64,000 bases of DNA from Nocardia aurea (GTDB lineage Bacteria > Actinomycetota > Actinomycetes > Mycobacteriales > Mycobacteriaceae), in contig NZ_QCYJ01000154.1 in assembly GCF_003123685.1 (NCBI RefSeq), positions 150,204 to 214,203 on the forward strand, in the 5' to 3' direction. The position numbers were made by a program, and so were the translations under genes. Positions 41,853 through 52,053 of the stretch are shown here, in pieces; within the stretch, counting starts at the first letter, position 1; the number at the start of each line of letters is the position of its first letter. The notes under the pieces were generated by a model. The model saw nothing but the letters and a program-made list of their open reading frames with translations, had not been told where the DNA came from and did not search any database.

Positions 41853-42391
41853 CGTGTCGCCTTCACCACCGGATCGGGAGACGGCTCCTCGATCGCGTCA
41901 TCGTCGTCCCAGGGGCGGCAGTAAGGACACCACGGCCGCAACCTGTGATGCAGCCACATCGAATAGAGCGACGTCACGAACGCCGCGTCGATCGGGAGGT
42001 GAGCCGCACGCGGCAGTCCGAACACGCGGATCGACAGGCCGCCGCCGACGACGAGGCCGATATAGACCAGGATCCCTCGCGTGGTGGCGAGTTCGTGGTT
42101 GAACCACAGCACCCGATGTTGCCGCTGCACCCGACCGCTCGGATCGGTGGGCACCTCTTGCATACAGCGGACGCATAGCCGCCGGTGCACGTTGTGCATG
42201 ACGCCGACGAGTACCAGCAGTGTCGCGACGAACTCGCCGAAACCGACCGCCCAGTGATCGATTCCGAGGTAGTAGGGGAGCCGCGCCACGGCGATGACCG
42301 CGATCGCGTACAGCATGAGATGAGCGGCCGTCGTGAGGAATCTGCCGAGGACGGAATCGTCGTTGTTGAACGCATCGTTGACGGCGGGCAT
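41849..42391 (-). CDS. Unrecognised membrane protein with CxxC motifs
   Basis: 180-residue protein with about four hydrophobic segments (LMLYAIAVIAVARLPYYLG, FVATLLVLVGVMHNV, ILVYIGLVVGGGLSI, DAAFVTSLYSMWLHH). Two cysteine pairs, RRLCVRCMQEVP in a loop and RPWCPYCRPW near the C-terminus, could bind a metal or be redox-active. ATG 42391 follows GGAGGACC. Its stop overlaps the start of a 36-residue membrane protein. Function unknown. Confidence 0.7.
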   Translation of the reverse strand: MPAVNDAFNNDDSVLGRFLTTAAHLMLYAIAVIAVARLPYYLGIDHWAVGFGEFVATLLVLVGVMHNVHRRLCVRCMQEVPTDPSGRVQRQHRVLWFNHELATTRGILVYIGLVVGGGLSIRVFGLPRAAHLPIDAAFVTSLYSMWLHHRLRPWCPYCRPWDDDDAIEEPSPDPVVKATR

Positions 42392-42562
42392 CGGTGCTGG
42401 TCCTCCATGAAATGCGTTGCGGCAAACAACTCTACCTGCGATGCCGGGTTCCCGTATCGCACCGCGCTTTTCGAAGAGGCTTCCTCTCGCAATCGTGCTG
42501 TGTACGACTACTGCACCGCCGCCACGAATGGCACACGCGATATCGCCGTCCCGTCGCGAACG

Positions 42563-43336
42563 TCATGGTGCGCGGTGCTGCACATCGCGATAACTCGGTA
42601 TTCCGCCCGCGACCGGCGCGCCGTCGCGCACGGCGCGGGCGATATCCACCGTGGCTGCCAACGCCGCCCGATACAGCAGCGACCCGGTACTCACCCGCTG
42701 CACACCGAGCGCGGCCAGTTCAGCGACCGACGGCCCCGTCGTCAGATAGAGGACGTTCACCGGCAGTGGCACCGCGGCGACCGTCGCGGCGATCTCCTCG
42801 GGATCGCGTAGGCCCGGCACGAAGATGCCGTCGGCGCCCGCGCGGGCATAGGCGTCGGCGCGCGCGAGTGTGGAATCCTCGTCGAGTTGGAGCCAGTGGG
42901 TGTCGACGCGCGCGTTGACGAAGATCTCCGGCGAACGGTCCTTGACCGCGGCGATCAACTCGGCCTGTTGTCCGGTGACGGCGAGGCCGGCCTCGGCGCG
43001 GCCGTCTTCCAGATTCACCCCGGCGATCCCCAGTTCGGACAACCGGGCGACGTAATCGGCGACCGTTCCCGGATCCTCGCTGAAACCGCCCTCGATATCG
43101 ACGGTCACCGGTACCGACAGCAGCGCCAGCCGCGCGGCGAGGGCGAGGGTCTCGTCTCGGGTGACGCCCGCGCCGTCGGCCAGCCCGGCTCCCGCCGCGA
43201 CGCCGAGACTCGTGGTCCCGACGGCGGGGAATCCCTCGGCCACCAGCATCGCCGCCGAACCGAAATCCCAGGCGTTGGGCAGAACCAGCGGCGTTTCCCG
43301 GTGGTGCAGCTCGTGGAAGACCTTCGCTTTGGTCAT
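42563..43336 (-). CDS. Isocitrate lyase/PEP mutase-superfamily enzyme
   Basis: 257-residue TIM-barrel protein of the PEP mutase/ICL superfamily, which makes or breaks C-C or C-P bonds next to a carboxylate. LVLPNAWDFGSAAMLVAEGF at the start, TTSLGVAAGAG, VTVDIEGGFSEDP (metal-binding acidic residues), VNLEDGRAEAGL and FVNARVDTHWL. The usual KKCGH-type loop is replaced, as in the uncharacterised oxaloacetase/phosphonomutase-like subgroup. ATG 43336 has TACCGT 6 nt upstream. Substrate unknown. Confidence 0.85.
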   Translation of the reverse strand: MTKAKVFHELHHRETPLVLPNAWDFGSAAMLVAEGFPAVGTTSLGVAAGAGLADGAGVTRDETLALAARLALLSVPVTVDIEGGFSEDPGTVADYVARLSELGIAGVNLEDGRAEAGLAVTGQQAELIAAVKDRSPEIFVNARVDTHWLQLDEDSTLARADAYARAGADGIFVPGLRDPEEIAATVAAVPLPVNVLYLTTGPSVAELAALGVQRVSTGSLLYRAALAATVDIARAVRDGAPVAGGIPSYRDVQHRAP

Positions 43337-43342
43337 CCTTCG

Positions 43343-43348
43343 ACGGTA
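43343..43348 (-). promoter_or_regulatory. Leaderless -10 element
   Basis: TACCGT on the minus strand, 6 nt before ATG 43336. Confidence 0.45.
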
Positions 43349-43441
43349 TCCCCGATGGGGTCCGGCGGTCAGGGGAATATTGGGCTACGGCGAGGCAATC
43401 TGGTCGGCGATCCTCGGATCGCCGCTCGTTCGTGTGCCAGG

Positions 43442-43807
43442 ATTATCGGATGCGCCTGTTGGCAGTCGCAGATACGGGAGCTTCGTCGTCGGCGATCGTC
43501 TCGCTCATCCGGGTTGTGCCGGACACTTCGGTCGCGCTGAACGGATCGCGGCTATCTTTTAGCTACCTCGACTTCGGTCCGGTCGCGGTTGTCGATCGGG
43601 ACGCGGCGGTCAGCACGTGGGTCGCGGTCGATCGCGATCATCGAGGCCGTCACCCTGGTCGCGACCGGAGCGGGGTTGATGTCGGCGGAGATCGCCTCGA
43701 CACTGGTAGCGGCGGACGCGACGACGGTATTGCTGTTTCCCCTGGTCGCGCGGCTGATCGCCGGTCGCGCCGACGAATCGGCGACCGAGTTCGCCCCCCA
43801 TTTATGA
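43442..43807 (+). pseudogene. Possible remnant of a CPA2/Kef-type cation:proton antiporter
   Basis: The 500-bp gap before argC holds no intact gene. From about 43640 to 43807 one frame reads IAIIEAVTLVATGAGLMSAE followed by IASTLVAADATTVLLFPLVA, which resembles the last two helices of CPA2 antiporters. Upstream, another frame reads RLLAVADTGASSSAIVSLI, without clear homology. No start codon with a ribosome binding site joins them. Treated as a degraded fragment; could be chance. Confidence 0.25.
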
Positions 43808-43842
43808 ATGAGCTTGCATGATCGTGCATAATCATTTCATGG
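43804..43842 (+). promoter_or_regulatory. argC promoter with ARG boxes
   Basis: TGCAT occurs at 43815 and 43825, within ATGAT-CGTGCATA-ATCAT (43818-43835), and ATGAAT lies at 43804, giving the A/T-rich palindromic pattern of ArgR operators. CATAAT (43827-43832) is a near-perfect -10 ending 6 nt before ATG 43839, so argC is probably leaderless and ArgR would cover the promoter itself. Confidence 0.65.
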
Positions 43843-44897
43843 TTGATACGTCGGACGAACCCGTCGTGCGGGTCGCCGTTGCCGGTGCCAGCGGATACGC
43901 GGGCGGCGAAGTGCTGCGCCTGTTGCTCGGTCATCCCCGATACCGCGCCGGTCGACTGGAGATCGGCGCGCTCACCGCGGGCTCGAACGCGGGCAGCAGG
44001 CTGGGGGAGCTCCAGCCCCATCTGCTGCCGCTCGCCGACCGCGTCCTCGCGCCGAGTACCGCCGAGGAACTGGCCGGGCACGATGTGGTCTTCCTCGGTC
44101 TCCCGCACGGTCAGTCCGCGGCGCTGGCCAACGCCCTGCCCGAATCGACCGTGATCATCGATTGCGGCGCGGATTTCCGGCTCCGCGACGCGGCGGCGTG
44201 GACCAAGTACTACGGCACCGAACACGCGGGCAGCTGGCCCTACGGACTGCCGGAACTGCCCGGTGGCCGCGACGCCCTGCGCGGCGCGCGCCGGATCGCG
44301 GTGCCCGGCTGCTATCCGACCGTCGCCAGCCTCGCTCTCGCCCCCGCCGTCGCGGCGGGCATCGTCGAACCGACGGTGAACGTGGTGGCTGTCAGCGGCA
44401 CCTCCGGCGCGGGCCGCAAACTCGACGTCGGCCTGCTCGGTTCCGAGGTGATGGGTTCCGTGCGCGCCTACGGCATCGCGGGCGCGCACCGGCACACCCC
44501 CGAGATCGCGCAGAATCTCGGCGCGGTCGCCGGAACGGAGGTCAAGGTCTCGTTCACCCCGGTGCTCGCGCCCATGCCGCGCGGCATCCTCGCGACCTGC
44601 ACCGCACCGGTGCGCGTCGACGCCGAACAGGCCCGGGCCGTCTACGAGAAGGCCTATGCCGACGAACCTTTCGTGCATCTGCTGCCCGAAGGGGTGCTGC
44701 CCCAGACCGGTTCGGTCCTCGGCTCCAACGCGGTCACCCTCCAGGTGGCCGTCGACGCCGACGCCGGACTGCTCGTGGTGATCGGCGCGATCGACAACCT
44801 GACCAAGGGCACCGCGGGCGCCGCGGTCCAATCCATGAACCTGGCCGTCGGATTCGACGAGGCCGAAGGACTTTCCACCGTAGGAGTGGCACCGTGA
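43839..44897 (+). CDS. argC: N-acetyl-gamma-glutamyl-phosphate reductase
   Basis: 352-residue NADPH-dependent reductase, third step of arginine synthesis. NADP motif VAVAGASGYAGGEVLRLLLG; catalytic Cys158 in VPGCYPT; HRHTPEI; and C-terminal TKGTAGAAVQSMNLA. ATG 43839 is chosen over ATG 43818 because the promoter predicts transcription starting exactly there; no ribosome binding site is present. First gene of argCJB-orf-argDF, overlapping argJ by GTGA. Confidence 0.95.
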   Translation: MVDTSDEPVVRVAVAGASGYAGGEVLRLLLGHPRYRAGRLEIGALTAGSNAGSRLGELQPHLLPLADRVLAPSTAEELAGHDVVFLGLPHGQSAALANALPESTVIIDCGADFRLRDAAAWTKYYGTEHAGSWPYGLPELPGGRDALRGARRIAVPGCYPTVASLALAPAVAAGIVEPTVNVVAVSGTSGAGRKLDVGLLGSEVMGSVRAYGIAGAHRHTPEIAQNLGAVAGTEVKVSFTPVLAPMPRGILATCTAPVRVDAEQARAVYEKAYADEPFVHLLPEGVLPQTGSVLGSNAVTLQVAVDADAGLLVVIGAIDNLTKGTAGAAVQSMNLAVGFDEAEGLSTVGVAP

Positions 44898-46105
44898 CGA
44901 CAGTCGAGAGCGGGAAACTGGTTCGGACCCAGGGCGTCACCGGCCCGCTCGGCTTCCGCGCCGCGGGTATCGCCGCGGGCATCAAGGCCAGCGGAAACCC
45001 CGACCTGGCACTGGTGTTCAGTGAGGGCCCGGATTACGCGGCCGCCGGCGTCTTCACCCGCAACCAGGTCAAGGCCGCCCCGGTGCTGTGGTCGCAGCAG
45101 GTGCTGTCCTCGGGCCGGTTGCGCGCGGTCATCCTCAACTCCGGCGGCGCGAACGCGTGCACCGGACCGGGCGGATTCCAGGACACCCACCGCACCGCCG
45201 AGGAATTGGCGACGGCGCTGAGCAACTGGGGCACCGAAACCGGCGCGGGCGAGATCGCGGTCTGCTCGACGGGTTTGATCGGTGACCGACTCCCGATGGA
45301 CAAACTGATCCCCGCCGTCACCGAGATCGTGCACGAGATGGGCGGCGGACTGTCCGGCGGCCTGGACGCCGCCTACGCCATCATGACCACCGACACCGTG
45401 CCCAAGGAAGCGGCGTTCCACCACAACGACAAATGGAATGTCGGCGGCATGGCCAAGGGCGCGGGCATGCTCGCGCCGTCGCTGGCCACCATGCTGGTGG
45501 TGCTGACCACCGATGCCCGCGCCACCCCCGAACAGCTGGATCAGGCATTGCGCAACGCCACCCGGCTCACCTTCGACCGGCTCGACGTGGACGGATCCTG
45601 TTCCACCAACGACACCGTGCTGCTGCTCGCCAACGGCGCGAGCGCGGTGACGCCGTCGCAGGCCGAACTCGACGCCGCGGTACTCGCGGTCTGCGACGAT
45701 CTGGCCACCCAGCTGATGGCCGACGCCGAAGGAATCACCAAGCGGGTACTCGTCACCGTGACGGGTGCGCTCACCGAGGACGAGGCGCTGATCGCCGCGC
45801 GCGCCGTCGCCCGCGACTCCCTGGTCAAGACCGCGCTTTTCGGTTCCGACCCGAACTGGGGCCGGGTGCTGGCCGCCGTCGGCATCGCGCCGATCACCCT
45901 CGATCCGAACCGGATCTCGGTGTCGTTCAACGGAAATCCGGTCTGCGTCGACGGTGTCGGCGCGCCGGGCGCGCGCGAGGTCGATCTGTCCGGCATGGAT
46001 ATCGAGGTGCGGATCGCACTGAATGTCGGTGACGGGTCCGCGACTATCCGCACCACCGATCTCTCGCACGGTTACGTCGAAGAGAATTCGGCCTACAGCT
46101 CATGA
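44894..46105 (+). CDS. argJ: Bifunctional ornithine acetyltransferase/N-acetylglutamate synthase
   Basis: 403-residue ArgJ, which recycles the acetyl group from N-acetylornithine to glutamate and may also use acetyl-CoA. It is an autocatalytically cleaved Ntn-type enzyme: the cut is before the Thr in MAKGAGMLAPSLATML (about residue 195). LNSGGANACTG, and GSDPNWGRVLAAVG near the C-terminus, are family motifs. GTG 44894 overlaps the argC stop; its stop overlaps argB (ATGA). Confidence 0.95.
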   Translation: MTTVESGKLVRTQGVTGPLGFRAAGIAAGIKASGNPDLALVFSEGPDYAAAGVFTRNQVKAAPVLWSQQVLSSGRLRAVILNSGGANACTGPGGFQDTHRTAEELATALSNWGTETGAGEIAVCSTGLIGDRLPMDKLIPAVTEIVHEMGGGLSGGLDAAYAIMTTDTVPKEAAFHHNDKWNVGGMAKGAGMLAPSLATMLVVLTTDARATPEQLDQALRNATRLTFDRLDVDGSCSTNDTVLLLANGASAVTPSQAELDAAVLAVCDDLATQLMADAEGITKRVLVTVTGALTEDEALIAARAVARDSLVKTALFGSDPNWGRVLAAVGIAPITLDPNRISVSFNGNPVCVDGVGAPGAREVDLSGMDIEVRIALNVGDGSATIRTTDLSHGYVEENSAYSS

Positions 46106-47010
46106 ACGGTTCTCTGCTACGCGAACTCTCGGCGCTGGACAAGGCGCACGTGCTGGCGGGAGCACTGCCGTGGTTGCAGAAGTTCCGCGACAAGATCGTC
46201 GTCGTGAAATACGGCGGCAACGCCATGATCGACGACGAACTCAAGCGCGCGTTCGCCGCGGATATGGCATTCCTGCGCACTGTCGGCGTGCATCCGGTCG
46301 TCGTGCACGGCGGCGGCCCGCAGATCAGCGCGATGCTGAAGAAACTCGGATTGCAGGGAGAATTCCGCGGCGGATTCCGGGTGACCACACCCGAGGTCAT
46401 GGACGTGGTGCGGATGGTGCTGTTCGGTCAGGTCGGTCGTGAACTCGTCGGGCTGATCAACGCCCACGGCCCGTACGCGGTCGGCATCTCCGGCGAGGAC
46501 GCGCGGCTGTTCACCGCGACCCGCCGCACCGTCGACGTGGACGGCGAACCGACCGATATCGGTCTGGTCGGCGACGTCACCCGGGTGAACCCGGACGCCG
46601 TCCTCGATCTGATCGGCGCGGGACGGATTCCGGTGGTCTCCACCATCGCCCCCGATATCGACGGCGTCGTGCACAACATCAACGCCGACACCGCCGCCGC
46701 GGCACTCGCCGAGGGCATCGGTGCGGAGAAATTGGTGATCCTCACCGACGTCGAGGGCCTCTACACCGACTGGCCGGACCGTTCCTCGCTCACCTCGAGT
46801 ATCGACGCGACGGATCTCGCGACGCTGCTGCCGCGTCTGGACGCGGGCATGGTGCCGAAAATGGAGGCGTGCCTGCGCGCCGTGCAGGGCGGAGTGCCGA
46901 CGGCGCACGTCATCGACGGCCGCGTCCCGCATTCGGTACTACTGGAACTGTTCACCGGCGAAGGGATCGGCACCATGGTGACTCCCGCCGCGAGCCGGGC
47001 TCGATCATGA
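46102..47010 (+). CDS. argB: N-acetylglutamate kinase
   Basis: 302-residue amino-acid kinase, second step of arginine synthesis and usually the feedback-inhibited one. VVKYGGNAM near 35 (ATP/phosphate-binding Lys), VVHGGGPQI, EDARLFTA, NINADTAAAALAEGIGAEKL and LTDVEGLY. The N-terminal helix (LLRELSALDKAHVLAGALPW) is the one that carries arginine-sensitive hexamer contacts. Its stop overlaps an unlisted 30-residue ORF rather than argD directly. Confidence 0.96.
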   Translation: MNGSLLRELSALDKAHVLAGALPWLQKFRDKIVVVKYGGNAMIDDELKRAFAADMAFLRTVGVHPVVVHGGGPQISAMLKKLGLQGEFRGGFRVTTPEVMDVVRMVLFGQVGRELVGLINAHGPYAVGISGEDARLFTATRRTVDVDGEPTDIGLVGDVTRVNPDAVLDLIGAGRIPVVSTIAPDIDGVVHNINADTAAAALAEGIGAEKLVILTDVEGLYTDWPDRSSLTSSIDATDLATLLPRLDAGMVPKMEACLRAVQGGVPTAHVIDGRVPHSVLLELFTGEGIGTMVTPAASRARS

Positions 47011-47095
47011 GAGAGCCCGTCACGAACCACCCTGTCACGAACGAACCTGATACGCGCCGCGAGGTCCGGGGCCGCAGCGATTACGGAGTCGACGA

Positions 47096-47099
<4 letters not shown>
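47007..47099 (+). CDS. 30-residue ORF bridging argB and argD
   Basis: ATG 47007 overlaps the argB stop (ATGA 47007-47010), and the stop at 47097-47099 overlaps the argD start (ATGA 47096-47099), so it fills the gap exactly with the same coupling as all other arg junctions. The product is hydrophilic: MREPVTNHPVTNEPDTRR then EVRGRSDYGVDE, with an internal PVTN repeat. It may be a genuine small protein or simply a translational bridge that delivers ribosomes to argD. No known family. Confidence 0.5.
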
Positions 47100-48306
<1,207 letters not shown>

Positions 48307-48310
<4 letters not shown>

Positions 48311-49263
48311 GCGAGGCCACCGCGCGATTACGGCATTTCCTGCGCGACGACGATCTGTCCCCGGCCGAACAAGCCGAAATCCTCACCCTGGCAGCCGAAC
48401 TCAAGGCGGCACCGTTCTCGCGCCGTCCGCTGGAAGGCCCGCGCGGCGTGGGAGTGATCTTCGAGAAGAACTCGACCCGCACCCGCTTCTCCTTCGAAAT
48501 GGGGATCGCCCAACTCGGCGGGCACGCGGTCGTCGTCGACGGCCGCGACACCCAACTGGGCAGGGAGGAAACCCTGGCCGACACCGGGCGGGTGCTGTCG
48601 CGCTACGTCGACGCCATCGTCTGGCGCACCTTCGAACAGCACCGCCTCGACGAAATGGCCGAGGCCGCAACGGTTCCGATGGTCAACGCGCTGTCCAACG
48701 AATTCCACCCGTGCCAGGTACTCGCCGATCTGCTCACCCTGAAGGAACGCATCGGCGAACTGGCCGGACGCAACCTCACCTACTTCGGCGACGGCGCCAA
48801 CAACATGGCGCATTCGCTGCTACTCGGCGGCGTCACCGCGGGCCTGAACGTGACCATCGCCGCGCCCGCGAATTTCGAACCGCTGCCGTGGATCCTGGAC
48901 GCCGCACGCAAACGGGCCGCCAAAACCGGCGCGACCATCACCCTGACCGGCGACCCGATCGCCGCCGCCTCCGGAGCCGATGCCCTCGTCACCGACACCT
49001 GGACCTCCATGGGCCAAGAGAACGACGGCCTCGACCGCGTCGGCCCCTTCCGCCCCTTCCATCTGAACGCCGACCTGCTCGCCAAGGCCGCCCCCGACGC
49101 CGTAGTGCTGCACTGCCTTCCGGCCCACCGCGGTGAGGAGATCACCGACGACGTGCTCGACGGACCGCACAGCGCGGTATGGGACGAAGCGGAGAACCGG
49201 CTACACGCGCAGAAGGCACTGCTGGTGTGGCTGTTGGACAAACATCGCGGAGACGCGTTGTGA
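48307..49263 (+). CDS. argF: Ornithine carbamoyltransferase
   Basis: 318-residue anabolic OTCase making citrulline from ornithine and carbamoyl phosphate. Carbamoyl-phosphate motif FEKNSTRTRFSFEMG (about 56-70), ornithine-binding VTDTWTSMGQEND, and the catalytic HCLPAHRGEE. ATG 48307 overlaps the argD stop. Last gene of the tightly coupled arg run; argR follows after 255 nt rather than overlapping. Confidence 0.96.
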
Positions 49264-49518
49264 GTCGACGAACGGTGCTGTGCGTACTGCGGCACCAACC
49301 GATTCCGAACGAGCCGCCGACCGTGCGAGGTCACAGGTGAACGCGGTCGGCCGCCCGGAGACCCCTGCGCAGAGGCGAACTCAGCACCGCATCCGTATCG
49401 CTGATCGCCCACCGAGTACGCGCAGCCGCGCCGCTGGAAAACTAGCGTCGACGAAACGGCAGCATCTCGCCGCCGGGTCGGTGATCCTCGGCCCTGTCGG
49501 CGGGGAGGAAGTCCAATC

Positions 49519-50037
49519 ATGACCGGGCAACCGGAGAACGGCAGGGGCGTGAAAGGCGCGGCGATCGCCCGCACCCGCGCGGGCCGCCAATCCCGCATCG
49601 TCGAACTGCTCTCGGCCCACGCTGTCCGCAGTCAGACCGAACTCGCCGCGCTGCTCGCCGCCGAGGGAATCGAGACCACCCAGGCCACACTGTCGCGTGA
49701 TCTCGATGAACTCGGCGCGGTCAAGCTGCGTGCGGCCGATGGGGGTGCGGGGGTGTACCTGGTTCCCGAGGATGGCAGTCCCGTTCGCGGGGTCACCGGT
49801 GGGACCGATCGGCTCTCGAAACTCCTCGGTGACCTGATGGTGTCCACCGATTCGAGTGGCAACATCGCGGTGTTGCGGACGCCGCCGGGGGCCGCCCATT
49901 ATCTGGCGAGTGCGTTGGATCGGGCGGCATTGCCGTTCATCGTGGGGACGATCGCGGGGGACGACACGATCGCGGTGATCGCGCGGGAGCCGCTGACGGG
50001 GGCGGAGTTGGCGGCGAAGATCGAGGAACTGGCCTGA
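49519..50037 (+). CDS. argR: Arginine repressor
   Basis: 172-residue ArgR. N-terminal winged helix (ARAGRQSRIVELLSAHAVRS, TQATLSRDLDELGAVKLR), hinge, and a C-terminal hexamerisation/arginine-binding domain with GTIAGDDTIAVIARE. ATG 49519 follows GGCGGGGAGGAAGT. The 255-nt gap after argF contains no supportable gene but has CTAGCGT near 49444-49450 that could be a separate promoter. It should repress argC through the boxes at 43804-43842. argG and argH are not in this window. Confidence 0.93.
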   Translation: MTGQPENGRGVKGAAIARTRAGRQSRIVELLSAHAVRSQTELAALLAAEGIETTQATLSRDLDELGAVKLRAADGGAGVYLVPEDGSPVRGVTGGTDRLSKLLGDLMVSTDSSGNIAVLRTPPGAAHYLASALDRAALPFIVGTIAGDDTIAVIAREPLTGAELAAKIEELA

Positions 50038-50166
50038 ACCGACCGGTGGCTCAGCGCGGTCCATGAGTCGGTACGCTACGATCCGCACGCGGGGATCGGC
50101 GGCTGCGGACAGCGGTATAGCGTTGCCCACGAGCATGTTCGGGCAGGTTGTGATTCGGGGGAACAA

Positions 50167-50529
50167 GTGAGTGTCGGATCTTCTCGGGCAGAGATCGATC
50201 GCATCAATAGCCAGCTGGCCGAACTGCGGGGATCATCTCGATCCGTGGATGGCAGTGTCGCAATCGAGACCGACTCCACCGGGCGAATAACCTAACTCTA
50301 TCTCGCCGACTATGCGATGGATAGCGGCCCCGACGGGTTGGCGCGGCTCATCGCCGATCGGCATCGGTCGGCGATGAACGAGGTCGAGTCGAAGGTTGTC
50401 GAACTCTTCGAGTCGCTTCCGCCGCCCGGTGAGCGTGCGGATGGCGAGCGTGTCGTAGACGAGCGCAATTCACCGAGTAGCAGTGGCGACGACTTCGGTT
50501 ATGTGCCATCGCATCTCAGGCGAGGCTGA
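50167..50529 (+). pseudogene. YbaB/EbfC-like protein of ESX-type loci, with in-frame stop
   Basis: GTG 50167 follows GGGGGAACAA. The frame encodes a helical start (SRAEIDRINSQLAELRGSSR), SVDGSVAIETDSTGRIT, then TAA at 50293-50295, and continues open in the same frame with LYLADYAMDSGPDGLARLIA and a polar tail to 50529. The combined product (about 120 residues) has the YbaB-like layout found beside ESX effectors (helix, beta strands, long helix). A single nonsense change splits it. First gene of the effector module. Confidence 0.6.
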
Positions 50530-50532
50530 CCG

Positions 50533-50835
50533 ATGTCCATGGATATCGACCCGGCCAGGATGCGGGAGATGGCCAACGATGTGCGGCGGAACGCCGACGT
50601 GATCGATGCCATATCGCCTATCGCGCGCGAGCAGCGGACGAATGCTCGGAGAGCGATGATGGAGTCGAATCTGGCGACGAAGCTGGAGGAATCGCTGCAA
50701 GCGCTCGACACCGTCGTCGAATATCACACGACCACCATACGTGCCTTCTGCACGGACACCGATTACGTCGCCGCGCTGCAAGAGGAGTTGGACAAGGCGA
50801 TCGGTGCGAATATCAACAGGTTGGAGCCGCGATGA
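50533..50835 (+). CDS. EspC/WXG100-like secretion partner
   Basis: 100-residue helical-hairpin protein: DIDPARMREMANDVRRNADV, turn, NLATKLEESLQALDTVVEYH, ending in a Tyr-containing acidic tail (TDTDYVAALQEELDKAIG) reminiscent of type VII secretion signals. ATG 50533, 3 nt after the YbaB-like stop. Its stop overlaps the next start (ATGA), so it is coupled to the large effector, which it probably accompanies through an ESX machine. Confidence 0.65.
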   Translation: MSMDIDPARMREMANDVRRNADVIDAISPIAREQRTNARRAMMESNLATKLEESLQALDTVVEYHTTTIRAFCTDTDYVAALQEELDKAIGANINRLEPR

Positions 50836-52049
50836 GCGGGATCGTGTTGCTCACCGTGCCGGTTGTTGTCCAATGGGATACGACGCATATGGCGCAGGCA
50901 GCAGTCCAGATGGCGGCTTGCTCGGATATCCTGGAAGCGGAGGCGAATTCCGCCGAAGGGAAGATCTCTCGATCGATCGACTACTTCAAGGGCGAGGCGG
51001 GCGATGCCGCGCGTGTGCGAGGAAAATCCGACCGTGGGGAAATCATTGCCACGGCAGAGGTGTTGGCGCAGATGGCCGCGAAGACCGCGTCACTCGCCGC
51101 GAACATCGACACCAACATAGCCAAGATCAAGGCCGGTGTGGCCGAAGCCGACGCGTCCCGATGGGATCTCTTCGTGGAGAGCGACGGCAATGTGAGGTCG
51201 TACAAATCCAATGTCGAGACCTCGCGCGAATACTGGCCGGGAGGTGCCGCGGCCGTGCTGGCGAAAGAGATTGCGAGTTCCTCGCTGTCATCGAAGATAA
51301 AGGATGCCCTGGCAAGCATCCAAAGCGACGACCAGGAAGGCGCCGAGCATCTCGTGAGATTCCTCGAGCTGCTTCCGGATTCCGTGAAGTCAGGGGTCGC
51401 TAGATCGGTCCGAACCGGCAATCCGACTTTGGACTCCATTCTCGAGAACTACCAGACGGCCGTCTCGTCGGAAAGTGCTGAGCTGTGGCCCACCGGGGCA
51501 ACGCTCGAACTCATCCGGCTGAAGTACCCGGATATCAACCCGTCGATGCTGACGCCCGACGAGATATCGGCCATGAAAAACCTTCTCTTGACGCAGGGGC
51601 CTGCGGCCGTCGGTGAGCAGTTCAAACTCTCTTCGGATGCGACGGAGGCCGCATTGGCCACCTTCCTGGCATCTGCCCAGGATGGTCAGGGTGACGCCTT
51701 CAGACATGCCTACTGGAACGCGCTGATGACACAGAAGTTCGGGGAAGAGTGGACGACGGAATACGCGACCGCGCACGAGAAGACCGCCGGTAACGTCCCG
51801 CAACGTGAAGCGATGGACCTGTACAACAATGAACGTGGTCGCCAGATCGCGCTCGCCAATCCGAACGCGAGCCCGGCCGAATTGCAGCAGATCATCAAGA
51901 ACGAAATAAACAACGGCACCTTGGTGGTATTGGAGACCAAAGATGCCGAAGGTGGAGAACATACTCCGAAACTGGCCTTCAGCAACCTTCCAGAAGGCCG
52001 GACCGGTCAAGCGCCCGGTGTCGGGATCCCGCTACCTGGAAAGAAGTGA
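50832..52049 (+). CDS. Probable ESX-secreted effector with DUF6973-like C-terminal domain
   Basis: 405-residue protein. Residues 1 to about 200 are helical and WXG/LXG-like (TTHMAQAAVQMAACSDILEA, SIDYFKGEAGDAARVRGKSD). Residues about 270-370 contain GQGDAFRHAYWNALMTQKFG, TEYATAHEKTAG and MDLYNNERGRQIA; the spaced His, His, Glu and Asn residues match the DUF6973-type putative enzymatic module of polymorphic toxins. Next to an EspC-like partner and followed 4 nt later by a lipoprotein that may be its immunity protein. Codon use is visibly less GC-rich than in the arg operon, suggesting acquisition. Activity unknown. Confidence 0.6.
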   Translation: MSGIVLLTVPVVVQWDTTHMAQAAVQMAACSDILEAEANSAEGKISRSIDYFKGEAGDAARVRGKSDRGEIIATAEVLAQMAAKTASLAANIDTNIAKIKAGVAEADASRWDLFVESDGNVRSYKSNVETSREYWPGGAAAVLAKEIASSSLSSKIKDALASIQSDDQEGAEHLVRFLELLPDSVKSGVARSVRTGNPTLDSILENYQTAVSSESAELWPTGATLELIRLKYPDINPSMLTPDEISAMKNLLLTQGPAAVGEQFKLSSDATEAALATFLASAQDGQGDAFRHAYWNALMTQKFGEEWTTEYATAHEKTAGNVPQREAMDLYNNERGRQIALANPNASPAELQQIIKNEINNGTLVVLETKDAEGGEHTPKLAFSNLPEGRTGQAPGVGIPLPGKK

Positions 52050-52053
52050 CTCT

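Noticed and set aside
50038..50166. Gene start upstream of the YbaB-like frame
   Set aside because: No frame with a ribosome binding site; the GTG at 50167 after GGGGGAACAA is the best start.
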